Origin: Actinomycetes bacterium
GTDB lineage: Bacteria > Actinomycetota > CALGFH01
Assembly: GCA_030146615.1 (NCBI GenBank)
Contig: JASLBL010000507.1
Location: forward strand, 1 to 21,152
Direction of reading: 5' to 3'
DNA length: 21,152 bases
Made by a program: the position numbers and the translations under genes. The stretch's first letter is position 1; each line of letters opens with the position of its first letter. Shown piece after piece: positions 20,768-21,152 of the stretch. The notes under the pieces were generated by a model. It ran no database searches and was not told the DNA's origin. It saw only the letters and a program-made list of their open reading frames with translations.

Positions 20768-21152
20768 ATGAACGAGACCATCGGACAAGACGGCGGGATG
20801 GCCGCCCTGCCCCCACGAGGCATCGGCGAGATCCTCGCCGCGGCATTCCAGCTCTACCGGCGGCACTGGCGCACCCTGCTGGCGATCGCCGCGGTGGTCG
20901 TGGTCCCGCTCACCCTGCTCCAGTACGGGATCGGCCACTGGTTCCGCACCAACGGCCAGCAGCTGCAGGACCCGGCCGAGATCTCGACCTCGTTCTGGGC
21001 CGTGGCCAGCGCCTCACTGCTGGCCGCGCTCGTCGGGCTGCTGCTCTACCAGGTGCTCACCGGAGCGATCACCCGGAACATCGCCGCCGAGGTCGCCGGC
21101 CAAGACCTCGACCTCGAGCAGAGCTATCGCTTTGGCTTTGCCCGGCTCGGCC
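20768..21152 (+). CDS. multi-TM protein, GDPD-membrane-domain-like (5' part)
   Basis: The gene runs off the right edge; 128 codons are visible. AGGAGG (20755-20760) lies seven bases before the ATG. The N-terminal PPRGIGEILAAAFQLYRRHW followed by RTLLAIAAVVVVPLTLLQYG is the characteristic opening of the glycerophosphodiester phosphodiesterase membrane domain / related actinobacterial DUF proteins: an amphipathic GIGEIL helix, then a transmembrane helix. A second hydrophobic segment (SASLLAALVGLLLYQVLTGAI) and an interhelical AEVAGQDLDLEQSYRFGFAR follow, matching the family pattern. Full relatives have five to six helices. Role unclear. Confidence 0.65.
   Translation, partial: MNETIGQDGGMAALPPRGIGEILAAAFQLYRRHWRTLLAIAAVVVVPLTLLQYGIGHWFRTNGQQLQDPAEISTSFWAVASASLLAALVGLLLYQVLTGAITRNIAAEVAGQDLDLEQSYRFGFARLG

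Overview
The window is a stretch of high-GC chromosome (roughly 70% G+C by eye). Shine-Dalgarno sites are of the AGGAGG type, GTG starts occur, and stops are TGA, TAG and TAA. The family mix fits an environmental, probably soil, actinomycete: ABATE/CGNR regulator, DUF6194, SRPBCC proteins, DUF4386, an F420-type oxidoreductase and a class III nucleotidyl cyclase. A GC-rich Chloroflexota lineage cannot be excluded. I see no rRNA, tRNA, CRISPR array, prophage or complete transposon.

Layout. 1-940: wreck of a GT1-type glycosyltransferase. 1099-2517: operon of an antibiotic-monooxygenase-like protein, a DUF6194 protein and a CGNR zinc-finger regulator, with an inverted repeat before the first gene. 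2481-3509: divergent MarR regulator and SRPBCC protein sharing a 97-bp control region with two copies of a 21-bp dyad. 3660-5461: gene remnants (SnoaL-like 3' end, HdeD-like 3' end, F420-type reductase with two nonsense codons, frameshifted DUF1579-like gene). 5530-6566: minus-strand pair of an uncharacterised Trp-rich protein and a flavodoxin-like protein, coupled by TGATG. 6746-7216: RDD membrane protein. 7257-8160: more remnants (a possible PaaK-like 5' stub, a frameshifted membrane protein, a DUF998-like fragment). 8324-9663: GNAT acetyltransferase divergent from a DoxX-like protein. 9753-11264: an unrecognised protein and a membrane-anchored SRPBCC protein. 11353-12318: zinc alcohol dehydrogenase with a damaged 5' end. 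12611-15291: two-TM-type potassium channel and a membrane adenylate cyclase. 15345-15625: C-terminal scar of an ISAzo13-family transposase. 15635-17011: TetR regulator divergent from a membrane protein, with a large nested dyad between them. 17131-19364: likely operon of a small soluble protein, a DUF4386 protein and an NAD-epimerase broken by one missing base. 19441-20514: MDR oxidoreductase. 20768 to the end: 5' part of a multi-TM protein.

Most genes are small, self-contained accessory functions (redox enzymes, lipid- or polyketide-binding folds, membrane proteins, one- or two-gene regulatory units) rather than one pathway. The most useful signals are the two divergent regulator/target pairs with readable operators. 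The other striking feature is the density of broken genes. Some breaks are single missing bases that could be sequencing or assembly errors. Others (large internal deletions, nonsense codons, orphan gene ends, an IS scar) are more easily explained by real decay. I did not find a convincing new multi-gene defence or biosynthetic system.
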